In this document: positions 54,041 to 64,000 of the stretch, piece after piece
Numbering within the stretch: the first letter of the stretch is position 1
Layout of the letters: each line of letters begins with the position of its first letter
Source of the DNA: Acanthosepion esculentum
Taxonomy: Eukaryota; Mollusca; Cephalopoda; Sepiida; Sepiidae
Length of the DNA stretch: 64,000 bases
NCBI GenBank assembly: GCA_964036315.1
Contig: OZ038508.1
Location: 45,382,129 to 45,446,128, forward strand
Direction of reading: 5' to 3'
Program-made: the position numbers and the translations under genes
Notes under the pieces: generated by a model
The model's input: only the letters and a program-made list of their open reading frames with translations
What the model was told of the DNA's origin: nothing
Databases searched by the model: none

Positions 54041-57000
54041 ACTTTTACTTGAAATTCTTATTCTTGATCTTGTAATACTTTTTCTTGTAATTCTTATTCT
54101 TGATCTTGTAATACTTTTTCTTGTAATTCTTATTCTTGATCTTGTAATACTTTTTCTTGAAATTCTTATTCTTGATCTTGTAATACTTTTTCATGTAATT
54201 CTTATTCTTGATCTTGTAATACTTTTTCTTGAAATTCTTATTCTTGATCTTGTAATACTTTTTCATGTAATTCTTATTCTTGATATTGTAATACTTTTTC
54301 TTGAAATTCTTATTCTTGATCTTGTAATACTTTTTCATGTAATTCTTATTCTTGAACTTGTAATACTTTTTCATGTAATTCTTATTCTTGATCTTGTAAT
54401 ACTTTTTCATGTAATTCTTATTCTTGATCTTGTAATACTTTTTCATGTAATTCTTATTCTTGATCTTGTAATACTTTTTCATGTAATTCTTATTCTTGAT
54501 CTTGTAATACATTTTAATGTAATTCTTATTCTTGATCTTGTAATACTTTTTCATGTAATTCTTATTATTGATCTTGTAATACTTTTTCTTGTAATTCTTA
54601 TTCTTGATCTTGTAATACTTTTTCATGTAATTCTTATTCTTGATCTTGTAATACTTTTTCTTGAAATTCTTATTCTTGATCTTGTAATACTTTTTCATGT
54701 AATTCTTATTCTTTATCTTGTAATACTTTTTCTTGAAATTCTTATTCTTGATCTTGTAATACTTTTTCATGTAATTCTTATTCTTGATCTTGTAATACTT
54801 TTTCTTGAAATTCTTATTCTTGATCTTGTAATACTTTTTCATGTAATTCTTATTCTTGATCTTGTAATACTTTTTCATGTAATTCTTATTCTTGATCTTG
54901 TAATACTTTTTCTTGTAATTCTTATTCTTGATCTTGTAATACTTTTTCTTGAAATTCTTATTCTTGATCTTGTAATACTTTTTCATGTAATTCTTATTCT
55001 TGATCTTGTAATACTTTTTCATGTAATTCTTATTCTTGATCTTGTAATACTTTTTCTTGTAATTCTTATTCTTGATCTTGTAATACTTTTTCATGTAATT
55101 CTTATTCTTGATCTTGTAATACTTTTTCTTGAAATTCTTATTCTTGATCTTGTAATACTTTTTCATGTAATTCTTATTCTTGATCTTGTAATACTTTTTC
55201 TTGAAATTCTTATTCTTCATCTTGTAATACTTTTTCATGTAATTCTTATTCTTGATCTTGTAATACTTTTTCATGTAATTCTTATTCTTGATCTTGTAAT
55301 ACTTTTTCTTGTAATTCTTATTCTGGATCTTGTAATACTTTTTCATGTAATTCTTATTCTTGATCTTGTAATACTTTTTCTTGAAATTCTTATTCTTGAT
55401 CTTGTAATATCTTTTCATGTAATTCTTATTCTTGATCTTGTAATACTTTTTCATATAATTCTTATTCTTGATCTTGTAATACTTTTTCATGTAATTCTTA
55501 TTCTTGATCTTGTAATACTTTTTCATGTAATTCTTATTTTTGATCTTGTAATACTTTTTCATGTAATTCTTATTCTTGATCTTGTAATGCTTTTTCTTGA
55601 AATTCTTATTCTTGATCTTGTAATACTTTTTCTTGAAATTCTTATTCTTGATCTTGTAATACTTTTTCATGTAATTCTTATTCTTGATCTTGTAATACTT
55701 TTTCATGTAATTCTTATTATTGATCTTGTAATACTTTTTCTTGTAATTCTTATTCTTGATCTTGTAATACTTTTTCATGTAATTCTTATTCTTGATCTTG
55801 TAATACTTTTTCTTGAAATTCTTATTCTTGATCTTGTAATACTTTTTCATGTAATTCTTATTCTTGATCTTGTAATACTTTTTCTTGAAATTCTTATTCT
55901 TGATCTTGTAATACTTTTTCATGTAATTCTTATTCTTGATCTTGTAATACTTTTTCTTGAAATTCTCATTCTTGATCTTGTAATACTTTTTCATGTAATT
56001 CTTATTCTTGATCTTGTAATACTTTTTCTTGAAATTCTCATTCTTGATCTTGTAATACTTTTTCTTGTAATTCTTATTCTTGATCTTGTAATACTTTTTC
56101 TTGAAATTCTTATTCTTGATCTTGTAATACTTTTTCCTGTAATTCTTATTCTTGATCTTGTAATACTTTTTCATGTAATTCTTATTCTTGATCTTGTAAT
56201 ACTTTTTCTTGTAATTCTTATTCTTGATCTTGTAATACTTTTTCATGTAATTCTTATTCTTGATCTTGTAATACTTTTTCATGTAATTCTTATTCTTGAT
56301 CTTGTAATACGTTTTCATGTAATTCTTATTCTTGATCTTGTAATACTTTTTCATGTAATTCTTATTCTTGATCTTGTAATACTTTTTCATGTAATTCTTA
56401 TTCTTGATCTTGTAATACTTTTTCATGTAACTCTTATTCTTGATCTTGTAATACTTTTTCATGTAATTCTTATTCTTGATCTTGTAATACTTTTTCATGT
56501 AATTCTTATTCTTGATCTTGTAATACTTTTTCATGTAACTCTTATTCTTGATCTTGTAATACTTTTTCATGTAATTCTTATTCTTGATCTTGTAATACTT
56601 TTTCATTTAATTCTTATTCTTGATCTTGTAATACTTTTTCATGTAATTCTTATTCTTGATCTTGTAATACTTTTTCATGTAATTCTTATTCTTGATCTTG
56701 TAATACTTTTTCATGTAATTCTTATTCTTGATCTTGTAATACTTTTTCATGTAATTCTTATTCTTGATCTTGTAATACTTTTTCATGTAATTCTTATTCT
56801 TGATCTTGTAATACTTTTTCATGTAATTCTTATTCTTGATCTTGTAATACTTTTTCATGTAATTCTTATTCTTGATCTTGTAATACTTTTTCATGTAATT
56901 CTTATTCTTGATCTTGTAATACTTTTTCTTGAAATTCTTATTCTTGATCTTGTAATACTTTTTCATGTAATTCTTATTCTTGATCTTGTAATACTTTTTC

Positions 57001-59263
57001 TTGAAATTCTTATTCTTGATCTTGTAATACTTTTTCATGTAATTCTTATTCTTGATCTTGTAATACTTTTTCTTGAAATTCTTATTCTTGATCTTGTAAT
57101 ACTTTTTCATGTAATTCTTATTCTTGATCTTGTAATACTTTTTCATGTAATTCTTATTCTTGATCTTGTAATACTTTTTCTTGTAATTCTTATTCTTGAT
57201 ATTGTAATACTTTTTCTTGAAATTCTTATTCTTGATCTTGTAATACTTTTTCATGTAATTCTCATTCTTGATCTTGTAATACTTTTTCATGTAATTCTTA
57301 TTCTTGATCTTGTAATACTTTTTCTTGTAATTCTTATTCTTGATCTTGTAATACTTTTTCATGTAATTCTTATTCTTGATCTTTTAATACTTTTTCTTTA
57401 AATTCTTATTCTTGATCTTGTAATACTTTTTCTTGTAATTCTTATTCTTGATCTTGTAATACTTTTTCAGGTAATTCTTATTATTGATCTTGTAATACTT
57501 TTTCCTGTAATTCTTATTCTTGATCTTGTAATACTTTTTCATGTAATTCTTATTCTTGATCTTGTAATACTTTTTCTTGAAATTCTTATTCTTGATCTTG
57601 TAATACTTTTTCATGTAATTCTTATTCTTGATCTTGTAATACTTTTTCTTGAAATTCTTGTTCTTGATCTTGTAATACTTTTTCATGTAATTCTTATTCT
57701 TGATCATGTAATACTTTTTCTTGAAATTCTTATTCTTCATCTTGTAATACTTTTTCATGTATTTCTTATTCTTGATCTTGTAATACTTTTTCATGTAATT
57801 CTTATTCTTGATCTTGTAATACTTTTTCTTGTAATTCTTATTCTTGATCTTGTAATACTTTTTCTTGAAATTCTTATTCTTGATCTTGTAATACTTTTTC
57901 ATGTAATTCTTATTCTTGATCTTGTAATACTTTTTCATGTAATTCTTATTCTTGATCTTGTAATACTTTTTCATGTAATTCTTATTCTTGATCTTGTAAT
58001 ACTTTTTCATGTAATTCTTATACTTGATCTTGTAATACTTTTTCATGTAATTCTTATTCTTGATCTTGTAATACTTTTTCATGTAATTCTTATTCTTGAT
58101 CTTGTAATACTTTTTCATGTAATTCTTATTCTTGATCTTGTAATACTTTTTCATGTAATTCTTATTCTTGATCTTGTAATACTTTTTCATGTAATTCTTA
58201 TTATTGATCTTGTAATACTTTTTCATGTAATTCTTATTCTTGATCTTGTAATACTTTTTCATGTAATTCTTATTCTTGATCTTGTAATACTTTTTCATGT
58301 AATTCTTATTCTTGATCTTTTAATACTTTTTCATGTAATTCTTATTCTTGATCTTGTAATACTTTTTCATGTAATTCTTATTCTTGATCTTGTAATACTT
58401 TTTCATGTAATTCTTATTCTTGATCTTGTAATACTTTTTCATGTAATTCTTATTCTTGATCTTGTAATACTTTTTCATGTAATTCTTATTCTTGATCTTG
58501 TAATACTTTTTCATGTAATTCTTATTCTTGATCTTGTAATACTTTTTCTTGAAATTCTTATTCTTGATCTTGTAATACTTTTTCATGTAATTCTTATTCT
58601 TGATCTTGTAATACTTTTTCTTGAAATTCTTATTCTTGATCTTGTAATACTTTTTCATGTAATTCTTAGTCTTGATCTTGTAATACTTTTTCATGTAATT
58701 CTTATTCTTGATCTTGTAATACTTTTTCTTGTAATTCTTATTCTTGATCTTGTAATACTTTTTCATGTAATTCTTATTCTTGATCTTGTAATACTTTTTC
58801 TTGTAATTCTTATTCTTGATGTTGTAATACTTTTTCTTGTAATTCTTATTCTTGATCTTGTAATACTTTTTCATGTAATTCTTATTCTTGATCTTGTAAT
58901 ACTTTTTCATGTAATTCTTATTCTTGATCTTGTAATACTTTTTCTTTAAATTCTTATTCTTGATCTTGTTATACTTTTTCTTGTACTTCTTATTCTTGAT
59001 CTTGTAATACTTTTTCATGTAATTCTTATTCTTGATCTTGTAATACTTTTTCATGTAATTCTTATTCTTGATCTTGTAATACTTTTTCATGTAATTCTTA
59101 TTTTTGATCTTGTAATACTTTTTCATGTAATTCTTATTCTTGATCTTGTAATACTTTTTCATGTAATTCTTATTCTTGATCTTGTAATACTTTTTCATGT
59201 AATTCTTATTCTTGATCTTGTAATACTTTTTCATGTAATTCTTATTCTTGATCTTGTAATACT
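54041..59263. repeat. Array zone 8: third copy of zone 4/6 and most homogeneous tail
   Basis: It starts at an offset of 5,751 from zone 6 (54,045 against 48,294), then differs by whole monomers (CTTTATCTTG at 54,711 gives 5,787). Beyond about 56,600, long runs of identical CATG monomers suggest recent local expansion. The array stops abruptly at 59,263. Confidence 0.85.
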
Positions 59264-59330
59264 GTCTTCTTTTACTTCTCTTTCTTCTTCTACTTCTAAT
59301 TCTTCTTCTTGCTTTTCTTGAACGTCTGAA
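59264..59330. repeat. Degenerate TTC/TTA edge tract
   Basis: Directly after the last monomer the sequence is a degenerate run of CTT and CTA-like triplets for about 60 bp, then becomes ordinary. Confidence 0.75.
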
Positions 59331-59989
59331 TATATTTTCATAGGAAACGTCTACCTCACAATATATTATTTGTTTTCTTTCTTTCTATATACGTTATATC
59401 CATATTGCAGTCCATCTTCCCACCACCCACCTTTTCTTCTTCATTTCCACAGAGGTTGTATCGCATCCTCATCCTTCTCTCACATTGCCTGGTTTTACTT
59501 CCTCAACCTCCGCTTTCACTCTTTCCTTCATTCTCTCTATAACTTCATCGTCTCCTCCGTATCCATTTTGTACAGAATGATTACTTCCCTTTCAGAGAGA
59601 GCCTTCCTCATTTTCATCGCTCAAACTTTTGCCAGATTCGTTTTGTTGACTTTCAACGCATAATATTCTTCCATTATCTTTCAGAATATTTTTTCTTAGC
59701 TCGTTCACCGCCATCATTTGTCAATCTTTCACATAACACCTGATATTTGTAAAAATAAAATGGTTTAAAAATAAATCCATCAAATTTGTACTGATGACGT
59801 CACAGGAATCAAAATAAAATAAAATTAAAATACAGTAAAATATTCCACAACCGAAATCAATTCTCTAAAATGGTTTTCCTGGATGACGAGCAACGGGATA
59901 CCTTGCTATTCCATTTCTCTGAGTTTTGTCACGCAAGAATATGTCCACAACTTTATTTACGCACTCAGATATAAGTACATATTAAGTAG

Positions 59990-59994
<5 letters not shown>
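59331..59994. other. Intergenic, pyrimidine-rich then A-rich
   Basis: A 97-codon plus frame (59,370-59,663) is rich in Phe, Ser, Leu and His as expected from CT-rich DNA, and no family is recognised. From 59,750 there are repeated AAAATAAAAT words. No gene can be supported. Confidence 0.35.
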
Positions 59995-60058
<64 letters not shown>

Positions 60059-60069
60059 TGTAAGTATGT

Positions 60070-60120
<51 letters not shown>

Positions 60121-60190
60121 TATATAGATATATAGATATAGATAGATATGTATGTACGTATGTACGTATGTACGTATGTATTTATGTACG
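59995..60190. repeat. Microsatellite cluster: (TA)n, (TG)n, (TA)n, (GATA)n, (GTAC/GTAT)n
   Basis: (TA)n at about 59,995-60,030, (TG)n to about 60,055, (TA)n at about 60,074-60,117, then TAGATA steps and alternating GTACGTAT to about 60,180. Confidence 0.92.
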
Positions 60191-60282
60191 GAGATAGCAG
60201 GAAAGATGAAATGAGAAGAGAGAAATAAAATTATAGTGGAACAAAATTTATGAATCTATATATGGGTATATGTATCTCAGTC

Positions 60283-60541
60283 AGTTATAGAGCCATGCGT
60301 GATACACGCTTAGGCGATCATGTATCTCTCGATACATTCCTGACAATGTAGTTGTTTTATTTTCCACGCAGTAAGTTGCCATTTCTTTCTGCGGGAGAAT
60401 AGTTGCCATCCATGGCTATAGAACACGGTTTGTGCAGGTATTTACCTATAGCTACAGGGGGGAGATGAGGATTCATACCTTTTCCCAAGGGCATTTGCAC
60501 GTAAGTGAATGTAATAGATTCGACTGGAATTCGAAATTTCA
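60283..60541 (-). mobile_element. tRNA-derived SINE-like element B, copy 3
   Basis: It matches the copies at 9,010-9,525: GCCATGCGTGATACACGCTT, GATCATGTATCTCTCGATAC, AAGTTGCCATTTCTTTCTGC, AGTTGCCATCCATGGCTATA, GCACGTAAGTGAATGTAAT and ACTGGAATTCGAA. The head is cut just after the B-box-like word. The 61-codon minus frame inside it is a by-product. Confidence 0.65.
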
Positions 60542-60560
60542 CATATCCAGATGAAGAGAC

Positions 60561-60561
<1 letters not shown>

Positions 60562-60594
<33 letters not shown>
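60562..60594. repeat. (CTAT)n microsatellite
   Basis: About eight consecutive CTAT units. Confidence 0.93.
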
Positions 60595-60701
60595 TAATTT
60601 GGCTGTCTATTTCTTTAACTTTATCTATAAATAGATTTTTATTTATATATATTATTTCTCACATAACTTACAGAAAAAAAACACTTGTCATCCAATATAT
60701 T

Positions 60702-60707
<6 letters not shown>

Positions 60708-60777
<70 letters not shown>
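60708..60777. repeat. (TA)n microsatellite
   Basis: About 70 bp of uninterrupted TA. Confidence 0.95.
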
Positions 60778-60779
<2 letters not shown>

Positions 60780-60883
60780 TGACCATGTTTTGAAACAAAA
60801 AAATAATGAATCACTTTATAAAACATACATATAACAAACTATTTCTATTTCTAATTCTAACAGTTGAAATATAATCCTTAAAA

Positions 60884-61069
60884 ATGGCTAAATGTATAGC
60901 CGAAAGCGCTCGGATAAAAAGAACATTCGGACAGTTTTTATATAATTTATCCTCTGAAAAGAAACACTTTATTAGACCGGACGAGAAATTATATAAAAAA
61001 CTAAATGAAAGCACCTTGTCAGTCGTTTTTAATGAAATGTGCATGAAAGAAGGATCGCTGCCTAAATAC

Positions 61070-61075
<6 letters not shown>
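60884..61075 (+). other. Unassigned open frame ahead of a (TA)n tract
   Basis: About 63 codons beginning [20 protein letters not shown] precede a TA-encoded Ile-Tyr tail. The composition is mixed and hydrophilic, unlike the chance frames nearby, but I recognise no family and see no second exon. It may be a fragment of a repeat whose other copies lie outside the window. Confidence 0.2.
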
Positions 61076-61121
<46 letters not shown>

Positions 61122-61170
61122 CAAAAATTAAAATATATATGGATAGATAAATATATAGATAGTTGTATAT

Positions 61171-61247
<77 letters not shown>
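61071..61247. repeat. Two (TA)n microsatellites
   Basis: TA runs at about 61,072-61,113 and 61,178-61,247, separated by AT-rich spacer. Confidence 0.93.
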
Positions 61248-61250
<3 letters not shown>

Positions 61251-61483
61251 TATATTGATACATATTGCTTTAATGTCCCTATATTTACAGCTTAAATGGT
61301 TCTCACTAACAGGGAATGAATACTATTTTAAATATATAGTCAGAGGTCATTGAAGTCAACACCTACAGGTGACAGTCTACTTCAAGCTTATGTTCAATCG
61401 TCAGACCACCTTTCGATTTATATACGCTCAATTCCAGATATTGTTCAAAATAACCAATAAATATAGCATACCTTAAAGTATAT

Positions 61484-61533
61484 ATTTTATCATATATATA
61501 TATATATATATATATGATAAAATATATATGCCA
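61484..61533. repeat. (TA)n palindrome with inverted flanks
   Basis: ATATATTTTATC before and GATAAAATATAT after a TA core make an uninterrupted palindrome, the same design as at 19,448-19,529. Confidence 0.85.
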
Positions 61534-61739
61534 CAGTATCTCTCACTAGACTCTATACCACCATAAATCCGCTAATACTACCCTCCAAAAGTCAAAGTTA
61601 AATTCAATTTTTTCACCCTTGGAAGTGAGGTCTGATAATCCAGGGGACAAAAAAATTCCAGTGGAAAAACGAAACATGCGGTCTATAATGGGTATGTCCC
61701 CATTCACGTAAATACCGTAGTAAATACCGTATGTTTGTC

Positions 61740-62215
61740 TGCAGTCGGAGATTCGTCTCCAGATGTGCTGGTCAAACTCCCTTCCTCCGAGTAGAGAGCA
61801 TCCCCTGACGAAGCTATTCCGTCTCGGGAAACAGCTACCCGACCCCGTTTTATACGAGGTGTACGGGGAATCTTTGGTCGATTATACGGGCTCGGGTACC
61901 CCACGTTAAATTCGCCCTTGTGCCACATTTGTTATCGTGAGGCGGTTGGTAAATATCCTGCAGTCGGAGATTCGTCTCCAGCTGTGCTGGTCAAACTCTC
62001 TGCTCCGGGCAGATAGGATCCCCATACGAGGCTATATCGAAGGGCAGATTATCGTCTCGGGAAACAACTACCCGACTCCATTCTATACGGGATCTACGGG
62101 GAATTCTTGCCCATCCCACGGGCTCAGATACCCAACATTAAATTCTGACTTTTATCACATCTGACCGCTTGGAGCGGCTGGTAGATATCCTGCAGTTAGG
62201 GATTCATTGTGGAAT
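61740..62215. repeat. Tandem block of about 219-232-bp units, LTR-like family
   Basis: CAGTCGGAGATTCGTCTCCAG starts at 61,742 and recurs at 61,961; a diverged third start (CAGTTAGGGATTC) is at 62,193. Each unit contains TCAAACTC, GTCTCGGGAAACA, CTACCCGAC, TACGGG, CGGGCTCGG-like and CACGTTAAATTC-like words in the same order, as in 9,905-10,130. It is GC-richer than its surroundings. An open frame on each strand is not convincing as a gene. Confidence 0.75.
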
Positions 62216-63205
62216 TCACTTGACTCACTTCTAGCGGTTGAATACTTCTACACACCGCTGGTGAATGTTATATGTGTTGTTCTTCTCCTAAGTATTATCG
62301 TTCATTAACAACCTTCATTTGATTTATTCTATTCAGTATCCTTTCCTACGTTACAAAATTATATCTTGATTCAAAATAATTTTAGGCTTTGATTTAACCG
62401 TTTTCTTTTTAAGTTTTTAAAATGTTAATTATCATTTATGTAGGCTTTGGAAAGAAGTATATGTTTTAGGAAAGGAGATATTTAAAAACAATCCTTGGTA
62501 TAATTTTACATTTAATCAAGTTTCGATAGTTGAACTATCAAGAATTTTCTATTTATATAAGATATATTCTTTTTTAATAAGTGTGGCATCATTTAGATTG
62601 AAATAGTTATTTGGTCTATTTCTGAACTAAGAATTCTCACATCCATTTGTTAGGAATTAAATTACATAGCTTAGCAACCTCCGTTCCAGGAGGATTGATA
62701 TTACGTAACTCTTTTATTTGTTTCTAAAGAAATTGTACTGTTTTTTTTTTTAAATTCCTTATGGAAGAAATCTTTCGCTATTCCAATGTGTATTTTGGTA
62801 TCACTGTCGCACTTTCAGTCCTCTGTTAAAACACATCACAGTCATTTAAATTTTTGTAGTGATTTGTGTTATGCACCTCCAATTTGTAATTTGGATACAA
62901 CGATGTCCTTTTGACTAAGAACTATGTACTTTGTCATTTTAAAATTGGTGTTTTTTTTTCTTTCTTTTTTTTTCCTCGCTTTCCTTCCCGACCTAATATA
63001 GTAGATTTTGTAATTTCCTTTCTCTGTCTGCAATCAACATTGTGCCATCTGCATATCTTTTACTGTTAATATTGTGGCCGACAATCATTAATTCATATTT
63101 GTAATTCTCTCAGAATTGCCTGGCTGCATCCGGTGATAAAAACACAGACTTGTCATACAAAGTTTTCTATCTTTGTATATTTATTGAATTCAGTTCCCAT
63201 CCGAA
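62216..63205. other. Intergenic, AT-rich, possible LTR downstream part at the start
   Basis: Around 62,270-62,350 the TTGTTCTTCTCC and TTCATTTGATTTATTCTATTC words resemble the 3' end of the LTR-like sequences, but only weakly. The rest has homopolymer T runs and no recognisable gene. Confidence 0.35.
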
Positions 63206-63210
63206 TACAG

Positions 63211-63254
63211 TCACACACACACAAACACAAACACAGAGACACACACACACACAC

Positions 63255-63297
<43 letters not shown>

Positions 63298-63304
63298 AAC
63301 ACAC

Positions 63305-63339
<35 letters not shown>

Positions 63340-63342
63340 AAT
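63211..63342. repeat. (CA)n then (TA)n microsatellite
   Basis: CA units with AAAC, AGAG and CTAC interruptions at about 63,211-63,307 run directly into (TA)n to about 63,340. Thr-His and Cys-Val frames across it are artefacts. Confidence 0.93.
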
Positions 63343-63556
63343 ATAGGTAACTATAATCGTGTCGAAAAACTTCGAATTCTTGATTTAACAATAGCCAAAT
63401 CAATCACGAAGGGAAAAAAGGTTTTAAAAAAGAAAGAGCCAGGAACATGAAAGTCTGTCGAAACTAATCGCACAGATACAGGTTCAAGGCCCAAAGAAAA
63501 TCCCCGATATGAATAAACAACTAACTAAAGAGCTCAATACAAACGTAGAGCAAAGC

Positions 63557-63663
63557 TAGTCAAACCTAATGAGCCAGACAAACCTACCAAGGTTTCACTT
63601 AGGCAGATCGTCAGGGATCTGCCTAAGTCAAACCTTGGTAGGTTTGTCTGGCTCATTAGGTTT

Positions 63664-63668
<5 letters not shown>
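63557..63668. repeat. Near-perfect inverted repeat (hairpin), 53-bp arms
   Basis: The left arm 63,557-63,609 and right arm 63,616-63,668 are reverse complements with one mismatch, separated by a 6-nt loop. The right arm runs straight into (TA)n. No coding capacity is seen. Confidence 0.9.

Positions 63669-63721
<53 letters not shown>
63669..63721. repeat. (TA)n microsatellite
   Basis: About 53 bp of TA with one TGTA interruption, directly after the hairpin. Confidence 0.93.
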
Positions 63722-64000
63722 CATGAAGAAAAAGTATATACAAAGTATTAAATAGTAATGTTAATGTGATTAATGGCGAAATGCCCACGCCAACAGGACT
63801 TAATGTGACATTAACTTATTAACAAGTCCTTCAATAATTTGATGTTAAAATTCGACTTGTCAGATTGAAGACACATGCCAATTTCAAATTGTCATCTTCG
63901 TGGCGTAATTTTCTTATATTTAGGCAAATGCTAAGTCGAAATATGTGTAGACCGAATATGTATTTTATATTATGATAAAGTGAGCATTTTGTTTGAATTT
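63722..64000. other. Window end, nothing recognised
   Basis: AT-rich sequence with no repeat or frame of note. Confidence 0.4.

Larger units (their letters stand above)
19669..59263. repeat. Giant 36-bp minisatellite array, about 1,100 copies
   Basis: A 36-bp unit with the core GATCTTGTAATACTTTTTC is repeated without a foreign insertion for about 39.6 kb. It is about 22% GC and pyrimidine-rich on the plus strand (roughly 25 of 36 bases, T 20 against A 8). The positions after the core define three monomer types: CTTGTAA, CATGTAA and CTTGAAA. The minus strand reads KKYYKIKNKNYM per unit and the plus strand ILILDLVILFHV, so frames of up to 853 codons (54,045-56,606 minus) and 764 codons (40,029-42,323 plus) arise. 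No spliced structure, unique N-terminus or flanking promoter is seen, and I treat the frames as by-products. Zones and higher-order copies are listed separately. Confidence 0.98.

Noticed and set aside
54045..56606. 853-codon open frame (and similar long frames in the array) as a protein-coding gene
   Set aside because: It consists solely of the 12-residue repeat, has no unique ends and begins and ends wherever a monomer mutation permits. The opposite strand is equally open. A stop-free 36-bp unit explains it.
19669..59263. CRISPR array
   Set aside because: The units are contiguous with no unique spacers, and the flanks carry animal-type LINEs and SINEs.
61704..62164. Two opposing 75-codon frames as genes
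   Set aside because: They lie in a tandem block related to an LTR-like repeat, and they are not conserved between the two tandem units.

Overview
This window looks like non-coding, repeat-rich DNA from a large animal genome. No host gene, rRNA, tRNA gene, CRISPR array or operon could be supported. The evidence is decayed non-LTR retrotransposons (LINEs), nested tRNA-derived SINE-like elements, LTR-like pieces, dense (TA)n, (TG)n and (ATT)n microsatellites, and one huge minisatellite. The style (very AT-rich, TA/CA and ATT/TTC microsatellites, stacked SINEs) fits a mollusc, perhaps a cephalopod such as an octopus. That is an inference from texture, not an identification.

Left flank (1-19,668). 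Two LINE types can be recognised. The first has an R2-superfamily reverse transcriptase (RT) with a C-terminal restriction-like endonuclease. It leaves an RT piece at 1-568, a long broken copy at 11,428-13,059, and short 3' ends at about 3,192, 13,530 and 19,376. All lie on the minus strand and almost all sit inside trinucleotide arrays, which recalls the (TAA)n targeting known for Dong-type elements. The second is a CR1/jockey-like LINE with C-terminal tails at 2,860-3,099 (minus), 15,735-16,185 (plus) and 16,570-17,220 (plus). A run of SINE-like elements (6,690-9,680 and 10,438-10,700), two LTR-like sequences (9,792-10,368 and 13,904-14,275), a 500-bp terminal-inverted-repeat element and a near-perfect 225-bp hairpin at 1,051-1,275 complete this side.

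Centre (19,669-59,263). About 39.6 kb, or 62% of the window, is a single tandem array of a 36-bp unit, roughly 1,100 copies. It is a mosaic of two kinds of zone. Heterogeneous zones carry many small indels. Homogeneous zones are built from monomers with CATG and monomers with CTTGAAA. Shared private mutations reveal nested higher-order duplications of 540 bp, 828 bp, about 1.1 kb, 2.4 kb, 3.31 kb and 9.66 kb, and a third, shortened copy of the largest unit. Because 36 is a multiple of 3, the array is open for hundreds of codons on both strands. This is most simply a by-product of the period. Both edges of the array dissolve into degenerate TTC/TTA triplets, and the left edge lies just beyond a LINE 3' end.

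Right flank (59,264-64,000). This holds more TA/TG/CA microsatellites, a truncated SINE, a tandem block of about 225 bp related to the LTR-like element at 9.9 kb, and a second near-perfect hairpin (63,557-63,668).

The most notable features are the higher-order architecture of the 36-bp array with its double-strand open frames, the LINE family confined to trinucleotide arrays, and the two almost unmutated long hairpins.
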